A DNA stretch of 64,000 nucleotides from CAYONP01 sp964405335 (GTDB lineage Bacteria; Armatimonadota; UBA10988). The stretch covers positions 1-64,000 of the forward strand of contig CAYONP010000018.1 of NCBI GenBank assembly GCA_964405335.1, in the 5' to 3' direction. Shown one piece after another: positions 43,487 to 51,880 of the stretch; position 1 is the first letter of the stretch, and every line of letters starts with the position of its first letter. Made by a program: the position numbers and the translations under genes. The notes under the pieces were generated by a model. The model was not told where the DNA came from and ran no database searches. It worked only from the letters and a program-made list of their open reading frames with translations.

Positions 43487-43527
43487 GGGACGGACCCGAT
43501 TTCGGCTGCCGAAATCGGGTCCGTCCC
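43487..43527. repeat. Palindromic element, second copy
   Basis: Arms GGGACGGACCCGATTTCGGC (43487-43506) and its exact reverse complement (43508-43527) flank a single T. This is the same core as the insertion in narJ. Here it lies in the divergent spacer between the CPBP protease and RNase Z genes, 14 bp before a promoter. Confidence 0.92.
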
Positions 43528-43540
43528 GGTTTCGCGCGGC

Positions 43541-43569
43541 TTGCCGGCGGCCGATCGGCGTGCTATTCT
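43541..43569 (+). promoter_or_regulatory. Promoter of the RNase Z gene
   Basis: TTGCCG (43541-43546) and TATTCT (43564-43569) are spaced by 17 bp. The ATG follows at 43580, so the predicted transcript has a leader of only a few bases. There is no clear ribosome-binding site, consistent with a near-leaderless start. Confidence 0.6.
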
Positions 43570-43579
43570 GCCCGCTCTC

Positions 43580-44485
43580 ATGCGCGTCGTCTTCCTCGGC
43601 ACCAGCTCGGCGATGCCGTCGCCGTTTCGCTTTCTCCCCTGCGTCGCGCTCCAGCGCGAGGGGGAGCTGTTTCTGTTCGACTGCGGCGAAGGGGCGCAGA
43701 TCCGCTTCCGCAAGGCGCGGCTGCGCTTCTCGCGCTTGCGCTGGATCCTGATCAGCCATCTCCACGGCGACCATGTCACCGGCCTGATGGGCCTGCTGAT
43801 GAGCCTGCAGATGTCCGAGCGGACGGAGCCGCTGACCATCGCCGGGCCGGCCGGCATCGCTGACTATGTGCGGTTCAACCGCCGCGCGCTGCTGACCGAC
43901 TTCAGCTACGAGATCGAGTTCTGCGAGCTGGAGGGAGAGGGCTGCCTGGTACACGACGGGCCGGAGTATGTGATTGAGGCGGGGCGACTACAGCACCGCG
44001 TGCCGACCTACGGCTTCGCCGTCGCGGAGAAGGACCGGCCCGGCGTGTTCGACCTCGAGGCGGCCCGCGCGCTGGGCATCCCCGAAGGGCCGCTCTATGG
44101 CCGGCTGCAGCAGGGCGAGCCGGTGACCCTCGACGACGGGCAGGTCATTCGCCCCGAGCAGGTGCTCGGCCCGCCACGGCCGGGGCAGCGCATCGCCTAT
44201 GTCGCCGACACGCGCCCGTGCCACAACGCGGTGCTGCTCTCGCGTCGTGCCGCGCTGGTCATCCACGAGGGCACCTTCGGCGCCGAGCTGGCCGACGAGG
44301 CGCGGAAGAAGAAGCACTGCACCGTCGTCGAGGCGGCCCAAACCGCGCGCGACGCCGAGGCCGACCGGCTGGTCCTGACCCACTTCTCGCCGCGCTATCT
44401 CGACCTTGAGGAGCTGCGCCAGCAGGCCGCCGAGGTCTTTCCCGCGGTCGAGTGCGCCGTCGATCTGATGGAGATCGAGCTGTGA
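43580..44485 (+). CDS. rnz: Ribonuclease Z-like metallo-beta-lactamase fold protein
   Basis: This 301-residue protein has the RNase Z opening (VVFLGTSSAMPSPFRFLPCVAL), the metal motif SHLHGDHVTGL, a long insert with QHRVPTYGFAVAEKDRPG, the Asp ligand in YVADTRPCHNAV and the C-terminal THFSPRY. RNase Z removes 3' trailers from tRNA precursors; some family members have other duties. The ATG at 43580 is the first that gives the canonical start. It is coupled to the next gene (GTGA). Confidence 0.9.
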   Translation: MRVVFLGTSSAMPSPFRFLPCVALQREGELFLFDCGEGAQIRFRKARLRFSRLRWILISHLHGDHVTGLMGLLMSLQMSERTEPLTIAGPAGIADYVRFNRRALLTDFSYEIEFCELEGEGCLVHDGPEYVIEAGRLQHRVPTYGFAVAEKDRPGVFDLEAARALGIPEGPLYGRLQQGEPVTLDDGQVIRPEQVLGPPRPGQRIAYVADTRPCHNAVLLSRRAALVIHEGTFGAELADEARKKKHCTVVEAAQTARDAEADRLVLTHFSPRYLDLEELRQQAAEVFPAVECAVDLMEIEL

Positions 44486-45810
44486 CCGCCCTGCTGCTCG
44501 CCCTGATCAGCGCGCCCAGCGTCGGCGTTGACGGGCGATGGCTGACCGTCGACGGCCGGCCGACGCTGCTCCTCGGCGACTCGGTCACCCAGGGCTGGAT
44601 GGAACTCGGCTCGGACTTCGACCAGCTCGCCTATCTCGACGCGCTAGCGGCGCGGGGCTTCAACGCCGTCATGCTCTGGAGCTACATCGGCATCACCGAT
44701 CCGGTCGCCGATGCGCGAATCGGTTATCCGGCGCCAGCGCTCTGGCCGTGGGAGCGGAACGGCGAACGGTTCGACCTGCACCGCTTCAACGACGTCTACT
44801 TCGCCCGCCTGCGGGGCCTGATCGATGCCGCCGGCGCACGCGGGTTGGTGGTCATCCTGACGATCCACGACGGCTGGACCAAGACCCGCTTTGCCGGCCA
44901 CCCGTTCAACGCCGCGCTGGGCGGGCCGCTGACCGACCGGCGGCAGTATGTCGAGCTGGCCGTGCCGGCCGGCGAGCTGGGCGAGACGGTCGACCCGACC
45001 TGGGACCGGCGCCACCGGCACCAGTTCGCGACCGAGCGCTTCACCGCCCGGCTGGTCGAGGCCACCGGCGATGCGCCGAACCTGGTCTACGAGCTGTTCA
45101 ACGAGGGTGAGTGGTACGACCAGGCCGAGTTGGCGAGCTTCCAGCGCCACGCCGCGCGGTTCATCCGCGCCCGCTGCACGCGGCCGGTGATGATCAACAT
45201 CGACCACGCCCGCGAGCCGCTGGCCGAGGCGGCCGACGTGATCAGCCTGCACAAGCCTAACTGGACTCGCGAAACGACGGCGCGCGAGGCGTTCGAACAC
45301 TTTGCCGCCGCGGCGCGGGCCGGCAAGCCGGTGGTCTTCAGCGAGCCGGTGCCCGAGTACCGCGGCGACCCGGCCGACCACGACGCGCTCTGCCGCCTGG
45401 CCTGGGGCACGCTGCTCGCCGGCGGCGGGTTTCTGCTCCAGAACGACGTCAGCCTCGGCTTCGCCCCGCGGGCGGCGATCGCCACGAAGCTGCCGGCGGC
45501 CGAGGCGCTGTGGGATCGCCTGGCCATCGCCGCGGCGGCGCTGCGCGACATCGACTTGGCCGACCTGCAGCCGGCCGGCGAGCTGGCCGACAGCGGGGTC
45601 TGCCTGGCCGCGCCGGGCCGCGAGTATCTGGTCTACGCCACGGGCGCGGTGTCGGTCGACTTGACCGCGGTCGCCGGTCGCCTGCGCGTCGAGCGGCTCG
45701 ACCTTCTGACCGGCGAATGGCAGGCGGCTGACGAGCTGACCGGCGGCGGCCGGCGGGCGATCGAGCTACCCGTCGGCGACCACCTGCTCCGCCTGCGCGC
45801 GGCGGAGTGA
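44482..45810 (+). CDS. DUF4038-type putative glycoside hydrolase
   Basis: This 442-residue TIM-barrel glycosidase-like protein starts at GTG 44482. It has LTVDGRPTLLLGDSVTQGWMEL, YLDALAARGFNAVMLW and IHDGWTKTRFAGHPFN, with candidate catalytic acids in YELFNEGEW and PVVFSEPVPEY. A C-terminal beta domain begins near residue 360. The N-terminus (TALLLALISAPSVGV) could be a short signal sequence. It overlaps the antiporter gene tail to tail by 45 nt. Confidence 0.75.
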   Translation: MTALLLALISAPSVGVDGRWLTVDGRPTLLLGDSVTQGWMELGSDFDQLAYLDALAARGFNAVMLWSYIGITDPVADARIGYPAPALWPWERNGERFDLHRFNDVYFARLRGLIDAAGARGLVVILTIHDGWTKTRFAGHPFNAALGGPLTDRRQYVELAVPAGELGETVDPTWDRRHRHQFATERFTARLVEATGDAPNLVYELFNEGEWYDQAELASFQRHAARFIRARCTRPVMINIDHAREPLAEAADVISLHKPNWTRETTAREAFEHFAAAARAGKPVVFSEPVPEYRGDPADHDALCRLAWGTLLAGGGFLLQNDVSLGFAPRAAIATKLPAAEALWDRLAIAAAALRDIDLADLQPAGELADSGVCLAAPGREYLVYATGAVSVDLTAVAGRLRVERLDLLTGEWQAADELTGGGRRAIELPVGDHLLRLRAAE

Positions 45811-46860
45811 GCGCCGGCGCAGGTGGGCGGCGAGACTGACGCCGATGGTCACCGCGGTCAGCGGCGCGACGAACTCGACCATCACGGCGCTGAACCAAGG
45901 CAGTGCGTCGTGCTCGGCGGCGTGCAGCAGCAGATAGGCGAGGTAGGCCAGGTAGTAGCCGAGGAAGAGGACCCCCTCCCAGCGGTCGATTCGCCCGGCG
46001 GTGAGGAAGATCGGCAGGCAGGCCACCGCGGCGGCGATCATCAGGGGGAAGTCGAAGTCGAGCACGCCGGCGGCCAGCGACGCCCCGCCCGGCGCGCAGA
46101 GGCCGACCAGTCCGAGCACCGCCAGCAGGTTGAACAGGTTGCTGCCCACGACGTTCCCGACGGCGATGTCGCGCTGCCCGCGCAGGCTGGCGGTGACCGA
46201 CGTGGCGACCTCGGGCAGCGAGGTGCCGGCGGCGACAATGGTCAGGCCGATGACCAGCTCGCTTACCCCGAACGTCCTCGCCAGTGCCACGGCGCCGGTG
46301 ACCAGCCAGCGCGAGCCGAGGACCAGCAGCCCGAGCCCGACCAGGACCATCACCACCTGGGCCGGCCAGGGCGCCGAACCGGCCGCCTCGGTGGTCGCCG
46401 GCGCGGGCTCGGCGCGGGCGGTGCGGATCTGCCAGGCGGTGTAGAGCAGCAGCGAGCCGAACAGCAGGCCGCCGTCGAGGCGACTGAGCGTGCCGTCGAG
46501 GGCGAGCAGCCAGACGGCGACCGAGGCGCCGATCATCACCGGCACATCGAGCCGGACGAGCTGCCGCTGCACAATCAGCGGGGCAATCACTGCCGATAAC
46601 CCGAGCACGACCAGCACGTTGAAGATGTTGCTGCCGACGGCGTTACCGATCGCCACGGCCTCCTGGCCGGTCAGCGCCGACTGAACGCTGACCGCCATCT
46701 CGGGCGCGCTGGTGCCGAAGGCGACGACCGTCAGGCCGATCACCAGCGGCGACACGCCCATCGCCGCGGCCAGGCCCGAGGCGCCACGGACGAGCAGCTC
46801 GGCGCCGCCGATGAGCAGCACCGCGCCGCCGATGAGCAGACCAGTGGCAAGCGGGTCCAA
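45766..46860 (-). CDS. Calcium/sodium antiporter (CaCA family)
   Basis: This 364-residue membrane exchanger has two inverted halves with alpha-repeats: LTVVAFGTSAPEMAVSVQSALTGQ...GNAVGSNIFN and LTIVAAGTSLPEVATSVTASLRGQ...GNVVGSNLFN. The Glu in each (APEM and LPEV) binds the cation. It resembles YrbG and exports Ca in exchange for Na or K. The 3' end overlaps the DUF4038-type gene by 45 nt on the opposite strand. Confidence 0.93.
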   Translation of the reverse strand: MDPLATGLLIGGAVLLIGGAELLVRGASGLAAAMGVSPLVIGLTVVAFGTSAPEMAVSVQSALTGQEAVAIGNAVGSNIFNVLVVLGLSAVIAPLIVQRQLVRLDVPVMIGASVAVWLLALDGTLSRLDGGLLFGSLLLYTAWQIRTARAEPAPATTEAAGSAPWPAQVVMVLVGLGLLVLGSRWLVTGAVALARTFGVSELVIGLTIVAAGTSLPEVATSVTASLRGQRDIAVGNVVGSNLFNLLAVLGLVGLCAPGGASLAAGVLDFDFPLMIAAAVACLPIFLTAGRIDRWEGVLFLGYYLAYLAYLLLHAAEHDALPWFSAVMVEFVAPLTAVTIGVSLAAHLRRRSLRRAQAEQVVADG

Positions 46861-46891
46861 GCCGTCGACTCCTCCCGACCCGAACCCCGCC

Positions 46892-47545
46892 TCAGCCTGC
46901 CTCGGTTCCGGCCAACCAGGCGCCGGTGACCGCGTCGAGGCGCTCGATCACCCGGTCGGCGGCCGAGAAGTCGAGCCCGCGGGTCAGCGTGTTGAGCACC
47001 GCCACGGCCCTCATCCCGGCCGCCTTGGCCCCGGCCACGCCGTAGACCGAGTCCTCGAACACGACGCACGACCGCGGCTCGGCGCCAAGCCGGCGCGCCG
47101 CCTCGAGAAAGATGTCGGGCGCCGGCTTGCCTCGGGCCACATCGTGGGCCGAGACGCGGGTGGCGAAGCGGCCGATGATGCCGACCTGGGCCAGGTGCGA
47201 GTCGATCAGGTCGTGGCGGCTCGACGAGGCGACGGCCTTCGGGTACCGGCGCGCCGGGCCGTCGAGGAACTCGAGCACGCCGGGCATGAGCGTCAACCGC
47301 TGGTGGCACAGGGCCTGGAACCGCCGGCGGATCTCTGCCCACGCCTCGCGCGGCTCGACCGGAATGTCGAACGCCCGCCGAATCTCCTCATGGTCCACGT
47401 TGCGGCCGATCCAGGAGATGTAGGTCGGCCGGTCGACGGTGCGGCCGAACTGCGCCAGGTAACTTCCGGTGGCCTCGATGTAGAGCGCTTCGGTGTCGAC
47501 CAGCAGGCCGTCCATGTCGAAGATCAACGCCGTAGCGGGGGTCAC
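46892..47545 (-). CDS. HAD-superfamily hydrolase (phosphoglycolate/beta-phosphoglucomutase-like)
   Basis: This 217-residue phosphatase-like protein has the HAD motifs: I, FDMDGLLVDTEALY (nucleophile Asp); II, VASSSRHD; III, ARGKPAPDIFLEAARRLG; and IV, CVVFEDSVYGVAGAKAAGM. The cap is helical (subclass I). The Asp-x-Asp-G-x-x-x-Asp/Thr pattern supports phosphatase or mutase activity; substrate unknown. A GTG start at 47545 is the only good one near motif I, and no clear ribosome-binding site is seen. Confidence 0.88.
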   Translation of the reverse strand: MTPATALIFDMDGLLVDTEALYIEATGSYLAQFGRTVDRPTYISWIGRNVDHEEIRRAFDIPVEPREAWAEIRRRFQALCHQRLTLMPGVLEFLDGPARRYPKAVASSSRHDLIDSHLAQVGIIGRFATRVSAHDVARGKPAPDIFLEAARRLGAEPRSCVVFEDSVYGVAGAKAAGMRAVAVLNTLTRGLDFSAADRVIERLDAVTGAWLAGTEAG

Positions 47546-47605
47546 GCCGCGTCAACCCGGCTGCAACGGCTGAAGCCGTCGCCACGCTCAGCGCACAGGC
47601 GCGTC

Positions 47606-47675
47606 GTAGCGGCGCATCGCCATGCGCAGATGTCGCGACGAGGCCGCTCAAGGGCGCATTGCGATGCCACCCTAC
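47606..47675. repeat. Inverted pair of GTAGCG hairpin elements
   Basis: GTAGCGGCGCATCGCCATGC starts the left copy at 47606. The right one (47652-47675) is a near reverse complement ending CCACCCTAC. Each forms a short hairpin (GCGCAT/ATGCGC). The same head occurs at 52721. Nothing codes for protein in 47546-47714. Confidence 0.82.
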
Positions 47676-47714
47676 GTCGGTCGCCGTGCGTTCTGGCCGC
47701 CCTGCCTTGGCGCC

Positions 47715-49244
47715 TCACATCGTGCAGCCGAGCAGCCACGGGTTGATCTCCTCGTCGCCGACGCCCAGCGTCTCGGACTTGCTCGCCCGCCCGCCGGCCA
47801 GCTCGAGCAGCGCCGCGTAGATTGCCGCGCCGACCTCGTCGACCGTGCTCGTGCCCTCGGCAATCGGCCCGGCGTCGAGGTCCATGTCGGGCTCCATCCG
47901 GCGGTACATCACGCTGTTCGAGGCGACCTTGAGCACCGGCGCCGGCTTGAACCCGAAGCAGCTCCCCCTGCCGGTGGTGAAGACCACCAGGTTGCAGCCG
48001 CCGGCGACCTGACCGGTGACGCTGACCGGGTCGTAACCCGGCGTGTCCATGTGCCCGAAACCCGGCACCACGCACGGCTCGGCATAGCCATAGACGGCGA
48101 CCAACGGTGCCGTCCCGCCCTTGGCCACCGCGCCGAGGCTCTTCTCGTAGATGGTGGTCAGACCGCCCACCTTGTTGCCCGGCGCCGGGTTGTTGTCGAT
48201 GGTGAACTCGTGCCGGGCGGTGTAGTCGCGCCACCAGGCGATGCGGTGGAGCAGCCGCTCGGCCACCTGCGGCGAGACGGCGCGGCGGGTGAGCAGGTGC
48301 TCGGCGCCGTAGATCTCGGGCGTCTCACCAAGCACCGTGATGCCGCCCTGGGCGACCACGCGGTCGCTCGCCGCGCCGACCGCCGGGTTGGCCGTGATGC
48401 CGCTCCAGGCGTCGCTGCCGCCGCACTGCAGCGCGACGACCAGCTTGTCGGCGGTCTGCCGCGTGCGGCGCATCGCGCGGAGCTCGGGCAGCAGCCGCTC
48501 GACCGCCCGCACACCCGCCTCGATGGTCGCCTGGGTACCGCCCTGGTCTTGGATCAGCATCGCCGGCGTGGGCGGTGCGTCGGGCAGGCCGAGCCGCACC
48601 AGGCCGCCGGTCTCGATGAACTCCGGCATGGTGTTGCCTTCGCAGCCGAGGCCGACCAGCACGTAGGCGCCGACGTTCGGGTGCCGCGCCAGCCCGGCCA
48701 GGGTGCGGCGCAGCAGGTCCAGCTCCCAGCCGGCCTTGCCGCCGCAGCCGGCCTTGTGGGTGACGGCAAAGACGCCGTCGAAGCCCGGCTCGCCCACCTC
48801 GGCCCCGGCAAACCGCTGCGCGATGCGCTGGCAGACCGTGGCCGAGCAGTTGACCGTCGAGACCACGGCGAGGTAGTTGCGCGTACCGACCCGCCCGTCG
48901 GGTCGCGCGTAGCCGAGGAAGGTGTCCCGCTGCTCGGCCGGCACCGGCTCAATCGGCCGCGCCTCGCTGCCCGGCGCATGGTCGAGCGCCAGCTCGCCGG
49001 CGCCGAAGCCGAGGTTGTGGGTGTGGACATGATCGCCCGGCGCCATGGCCGCCGTGGCGAAACCGATCTGCTGGCCATACTTGCGCACCGGCTGACCCAC
49101 GGCGATGCCGCGCAGCGCCACCTTGTGGCCGGCGGGCAGGTCGCCGGTCAGGGTGACGCCGTCGACCAGCGTACCGGCCGGCAGGTCGCGCAGGGCGACG
49201 GCCACGTCGTCGAGCTCGTGCAGGCGCAGTAGGGACTGCTTCAT
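47715..49244 (-). CDS. UxaA-family (altronate/galactarate dehydratase-like) protein
   Basis: This 509-residue protein has an N-terminal SAF domain (residues 1-95, LVDGVTLTGDLPAGHKVALR) and a C-terminal UxaA domain with GYARPDGRVGTRNYLAVVSTVNCSATV, THKAGCGG, LGCEGN, ALQCGGSDAWSGITANPAVG and TTGRGSCFG. The conserved Cys residues resemble those that hold iron in altronate or galactarate dehydratase. It removes water from a sugar acid to give a 2-keto-3-deoxy acid; the exact substrate is not told by sequence. Coupled to the GNAT gene (ATGA). Confidence 0.88.
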   Translation of the reverse strand: MKQSLLRLHELDDVAVALRDLPAGTLVDGVTLTGDLPAGHKVALRGIAVGQPVRKYGQQIGFATAAMAPGDHVHTHNLGFGAGELALDHAPGSEARPIEPVPAEQRDTFLGYARPDGRVGTRNYLAVVSTVNCSATVCQRIAQRFAGAEVGEPGFDGVFAVTHKAGCGGKAGWELDLLRRTLAGLARHPNVGAYVLVGLGCEGNTMPEFIETGGLVRLGLPDAPPTPAMLIQDQGGTQATIEAGVRAVERLLPELRAMRRTRQTADKLVVALQCGGSDAWSGITANPAVGAASDRVVAQGGITVLGETPEIYGAEHLLTRRAVSPQVAERLLHRIAWWRDYTARHEFTIDNNPAPGNKVGGLTTIYEKSLGAVAKGGTAPLVAVYGYAEPCVVPGFGHMDTPGYDPVSVTGQVAGGCNLVVFTTGRGSCFGFKPAPVLKVASNSVMYRRMEPDMDLDAGPIAEGTSTVDEVGAAIYAALLELAGGRASKSETLGVGDEEINPWLLGCTM

Positions 49245-49774
49245 GTCCGCTCCAGCCAGTCGCGGCGCTCCAGGGCGTGGACCAGGCTGCCCGGCTCGCG
49301 CCCGGCTCCGCGGCGGGCAAACCCGAGTTTAGCCAGCACGCGCTGCGAGGCCAGCCCGTCGGCGAGGGTCTGGGCGATGACCCGCTCGACCCGCTGATCG
49401 GCCAACGCCCAGGCGAGCAGTGCGCCGACCGCCTCGGTGGCCAGGCCCTGGTTCCACACCCGCTCGATGAACGAGTAGCCGACCTCGACCTCGCCCTGCT
49501 CGGGCGGGCCGACGAAGCCGACCGTGCCGACCACCTCGCGGCTCTCGCGCAGGATGGCGAACCAGAGCCACCAGCCCGACTGCTCCGGCGCGTCGACCAG
49601 CCGCCGGCGGACCACCGTCATGGCCGCCTCGTCGAGAAAGGCCGGCGGCCAGTCGGCTGGCAGACCGGCCTCAATCAGCTCGCCGAACCGCCGTGGGTCG
49701 TAGCGTTCGGCGAGCATCGACTCGCCGGTCGCCGGAACCAGCCGCAGTCGTTCGGTGATCACCGGCTCGGGCAT
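49241..49774 (-). CDS. GNAT N-acetyltransferase (RimJ/RimL-like)
   Basis: This 177-residue protein has the RimL-type pattern: TERLRLVPATGESMLAE, FAILRESREVVGTVGFVGPPEQGEVEVGYSFIERVWNQGLATEAVGALLAWAL and VERVIAQTLADGLASQRVLAKLGF, which form the acetyl-CoA binding loop and the C-terminal motif. The acceptor is unknown. It is 4 nt from the aspartate-semialdehyde dehydrogenase stop and overlaps the UxaA gene. Confidence 0.88.
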   Translation of the reverse strand: MPEPVITERLRLVPATGESMLAERYDPRRFGELIEAGLPADWPPAFLDEAAMTVVRRRLVDAPEQSGWWLWFAILRESREVVGTVGFVGPPEQGEVEVGYSFIERVWNQGLATEAVGALLAWALADQRVERVIAQTLADGLASQRVLAKLGFARRGAGREPGSLVHALERRDWLERT

Positions 49775-49778
49775 GGCG

Positions 49779-50861
49779 CTATCCGAGATACCCCTGCCGG
49801 CACAGCTCCTCGGCCATCAGCACCGCGCCGCGCGCGGCGGCCATCTTGGTGTTGTGGCTGACCAGCACGTACTTGATCCCGTTGGGCATCACCCGGCACT
49901 CGCGCAGCCGGCCGACGGTGGTGGTCATGCCCGCCTCGTTGTCGCGGTCCAGTCGCGGCTGCGGGCGGTAGGGATCGTCCAGCACGGTGATCAGCCGCCG
50001 CGGCGACGAGGGTAGGCCCAGGGCGCAGAACTCGGCGCCGAACTCGCGCATCGCCGCCGCCACCTGGTCGGCCGTCGCCGGCCGCGACAGGCTGACGTTG
50101 ACCGTCTCGGTGTGTCCCTCCAGCACGGGCACCCGCGTGCAGGTGGCGCTGACCGCGAAGCCGGCCGGCGCGATCGACTCGCCGGCGAGCGTGCCGAGGA
50201 TCTTGCGCGCCTCGGCCTCGACCTTGCCTTCCTCGCCGGCGATGTGCGGAATCACGTTGTCGATGATGTCGAGGCCGACCACCCCCGGCGACCGCCCGGC
50301 ACCACTGACCGCCTGCAGCGAGGTCATGATCACGCTTTCGAGACCGAACGCGCGCTGCAGCGGAGCCAACGTGAAGGCCAGGCCCATCACCGTGCAGTTG
50401 CTGTTCGGGGCGATGAAGCCGCGCCAGCCGCGCCGCTGCTGCTGTGTGCGGAGTAGCGGCATGTGCTCGGGGTTCAGGCCGGGGGTGAGCAGCGGCACAT
50501 CGTCTTCGTAACGGAACGCCGAGGCGGTCGAAAGCACCGGCGTGTGCGCCGCGTAGCGCGGCTCATGCTCGCGCGCCGCGTCGGATTCCATGGCGGTGAA
50601 GATCAGGTCGACGGCGGTCGGGTCGAGCCGCCCCGCGTCCTCGACAGTCATGGCCGCGAAGCCGTCGTCGAGCGGCTCGCCGCAGAACCACTGCCGCGCC
50701 CCAGCCGGCGTGGTGATCGCCTCAAGGTAGCGCTTGCCCGCGCTGCGCGGCGAGGCGGCCAGGGCGGTGACCTCAAACGTCGGATGCCCGGCCAACGTGG
50801 CCAGGAACTGCTGCCCGGCCAGACCAGTCGCGCCCACCACGGCGACGCGCAGACGACTCAT
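49779..50861 (-). CDS. asd: Aspartate-semialdehyde dehydrogenase (archaeal/fungal-type)
   Basis: This 360-residue enzyme of the lysine/threonine/methionine pathway has a Rossmann N-terminus (RLRVAVVGATGLAGQQFLATLAGH), the catalytic Cys in APNSNCTVMGLA, the LQAVSGAGRSPG segment and the His-bearing TCTRVPVLEGHTETVNVSL. It converts aspartyl phosphate with NADPH to aspartate semialdehyde. The relative order of motifs matches the archaeal-type enzyme. The gene is divergent from galU. Confidence 0.93.
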   Translation of the reverse strand: MSRLRVAVVGATGLAGQQFLATLAGHPTFEVTALAASPRSAGKRYLEAITTPAGARQWFCGEPLDDGFAAMTVEDAGRLDPTAVDLIFTAMESDAAREHEPRYAAHTPVLSTASAFRYEDDVPLLTPGLNPEHMPLLRTQQQRRGWRGFIAPNSNCTVMGLAFTLAPLQRAFGLESVIMTSLQAVSGAGRSPGVVGLDIIDNVIPHIAGEEGKVEAEARKILGTLAGESIAPAGFAVSATCTRVPVLEGHTETVNVSLSRPATADQVAAAMREFGAEFCALGLPSSPRRLITVLDDPYRPQPRLDRDNEAGMTTTVGRLRECRVMPNGIKYVLVSHNTKMAAARGAVLMAEELCRQGYLG

Positions 50862-50928
50862 CGCACGCTCCAGCCCCTTCGGCAGCGGTATCGTATCACA
50901 CGCCGCCGAATCGCCGCCGTCCGCGCCC

Positions 50929-50956
50929 TTGCCGTGCTTCAGTTCGCGGCTATCAT
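50929..50956 (+). promoter_or_regulatory. Promoter of the GalU gene
   Basis: TTGCCG (50929-50934) and TATCAT (50951-50956) are separated by 16 bp. The GTG start follows at 50987, with a GAGAG ribosome-binding site 7-11 nt upstream. Confidence 0.55.
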
Positions 50957-50986
50957 GTCGATGCCAAGCCTGAAGAGAGTCGCGCC

Positions 50987-51880
50987 GTGAGCCACGCCGT
51001 GCGCAAGGCCGTCATCCCCGCCGCCGGACTGGGTACCCGCCTGCTGCCGTGCACCAAGTCGCAGCCAAAGGAGATGCTCGCCGTTGGCCGCCGGCCGACC
51101 ATCCAGCATGTCGTCGAGGAGCTGGTCGGCGCGGCGGTGCCCGACATCTGCATCGTCACCGGCTGGCAGAAGCGAGCCATCGAAGACCACTTCGACCTCA
51201 GCCACGGCGGCGGCAAGCTGCTCGGCGGCGAGGTGCCCGAGCTCGGCGTGCTGCGCAACGGCGAACTCAACCGACACCTGTTCTACATCCGCCAGGCCGA
51301 GCAGCGCGGGCTCGGCGACGCCGTGCTCCACGGCGAGACCTTCGTCGGCGACGAGCCGTTCGTGCTCGCCCTCGGTGACACCATCCTCTACAGCCCGACC
51401 GAGCCGCGGCTGCTCGAGCGCCTGATCGCCGCCCACCAGGCCGGCGGCGCCTTCGCCACCATCGCCGTCGAGCCGGTTCGGCGCGAGGAGGTGGTGCGCT
51501 ACGGCATCGTCGCGCCCGAAGCGGCGCTCGAGCCGGAACGCGCAGTGGGGATCACCGACATCATCGAGAAGCCGTCGCCTGACGAGGCGCCGAGCTGTTA
51601 CGCGGTGGCCAGCCGCTACGTCTTCGACCCGCTGATCTTCGAGGCGCTCAAGACCACGCCGCCCGGCCGCGGCGGCGAGATCCAGTTGACCGACGCCATC
51701 CGCGCGCTGATTCGCGCCGGACACCGCTGCCAGGTGGTCGCGCTGCGGGCCGACGAAATCCGCTACGACATCGGCAACTTCACCAGCTACTTCCGCGCCT
51801 TCATCGAGATGGCGCTGCGCGACCCGCTCGAAGGCCCGGCCCTGCGCGAGCACCTGCGCGGCCTGCTCGCCGGCCCGTGA
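50987..51880 (+). CDS. galU: UTP-glucose-1-phosphate uridylyltransferase
   Basis: This 297-residue nucleotidyltransferase makes UDP-glucose for glycans. It has the nucleotide-binding opening KAVIPAAGLGTRLLPCTKSQPKEML, then DEPFVLALGDTILY (the Mg-binding Asp), GIVAPE, IIEKPSPDEAPSCYAVASRYVFDP and GGEIQLTDAIRAL. The GTG start is the first in frame behind a GAGAG site. It is coupled to the phosphoesterase gene (GTGA). It probably supplies sugar nucleotides for the glycosyltransferases at 57876-63974 (inference). Confidence 0.95.
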   Translation: MSHAVRKAVIPAAGLGTRLLPCTKSQPKEMLAVGRRPTIQHVVEELVGAAVPDICIVTGWQKRAIEDHFDLSHGGGKLLGGEVPELGVLRNGELNRHLFYIRQAEQRGLGDAVLHGETFVGDEPFVLALGDTILYSPTEPRLLERLIAAHQAGGAFATIAVEPVRREEVVRYGIVAPEAALEPERAVGITDIIEKPSPDEAPSCYAVASRYVFDPLIFEALKTTPPGRGGEIQLTDAIRALIRAGHRCQVVALRADEIRYDIGNFTSYFRAFIEMALRDPLEGPALREHLRGLLAGP

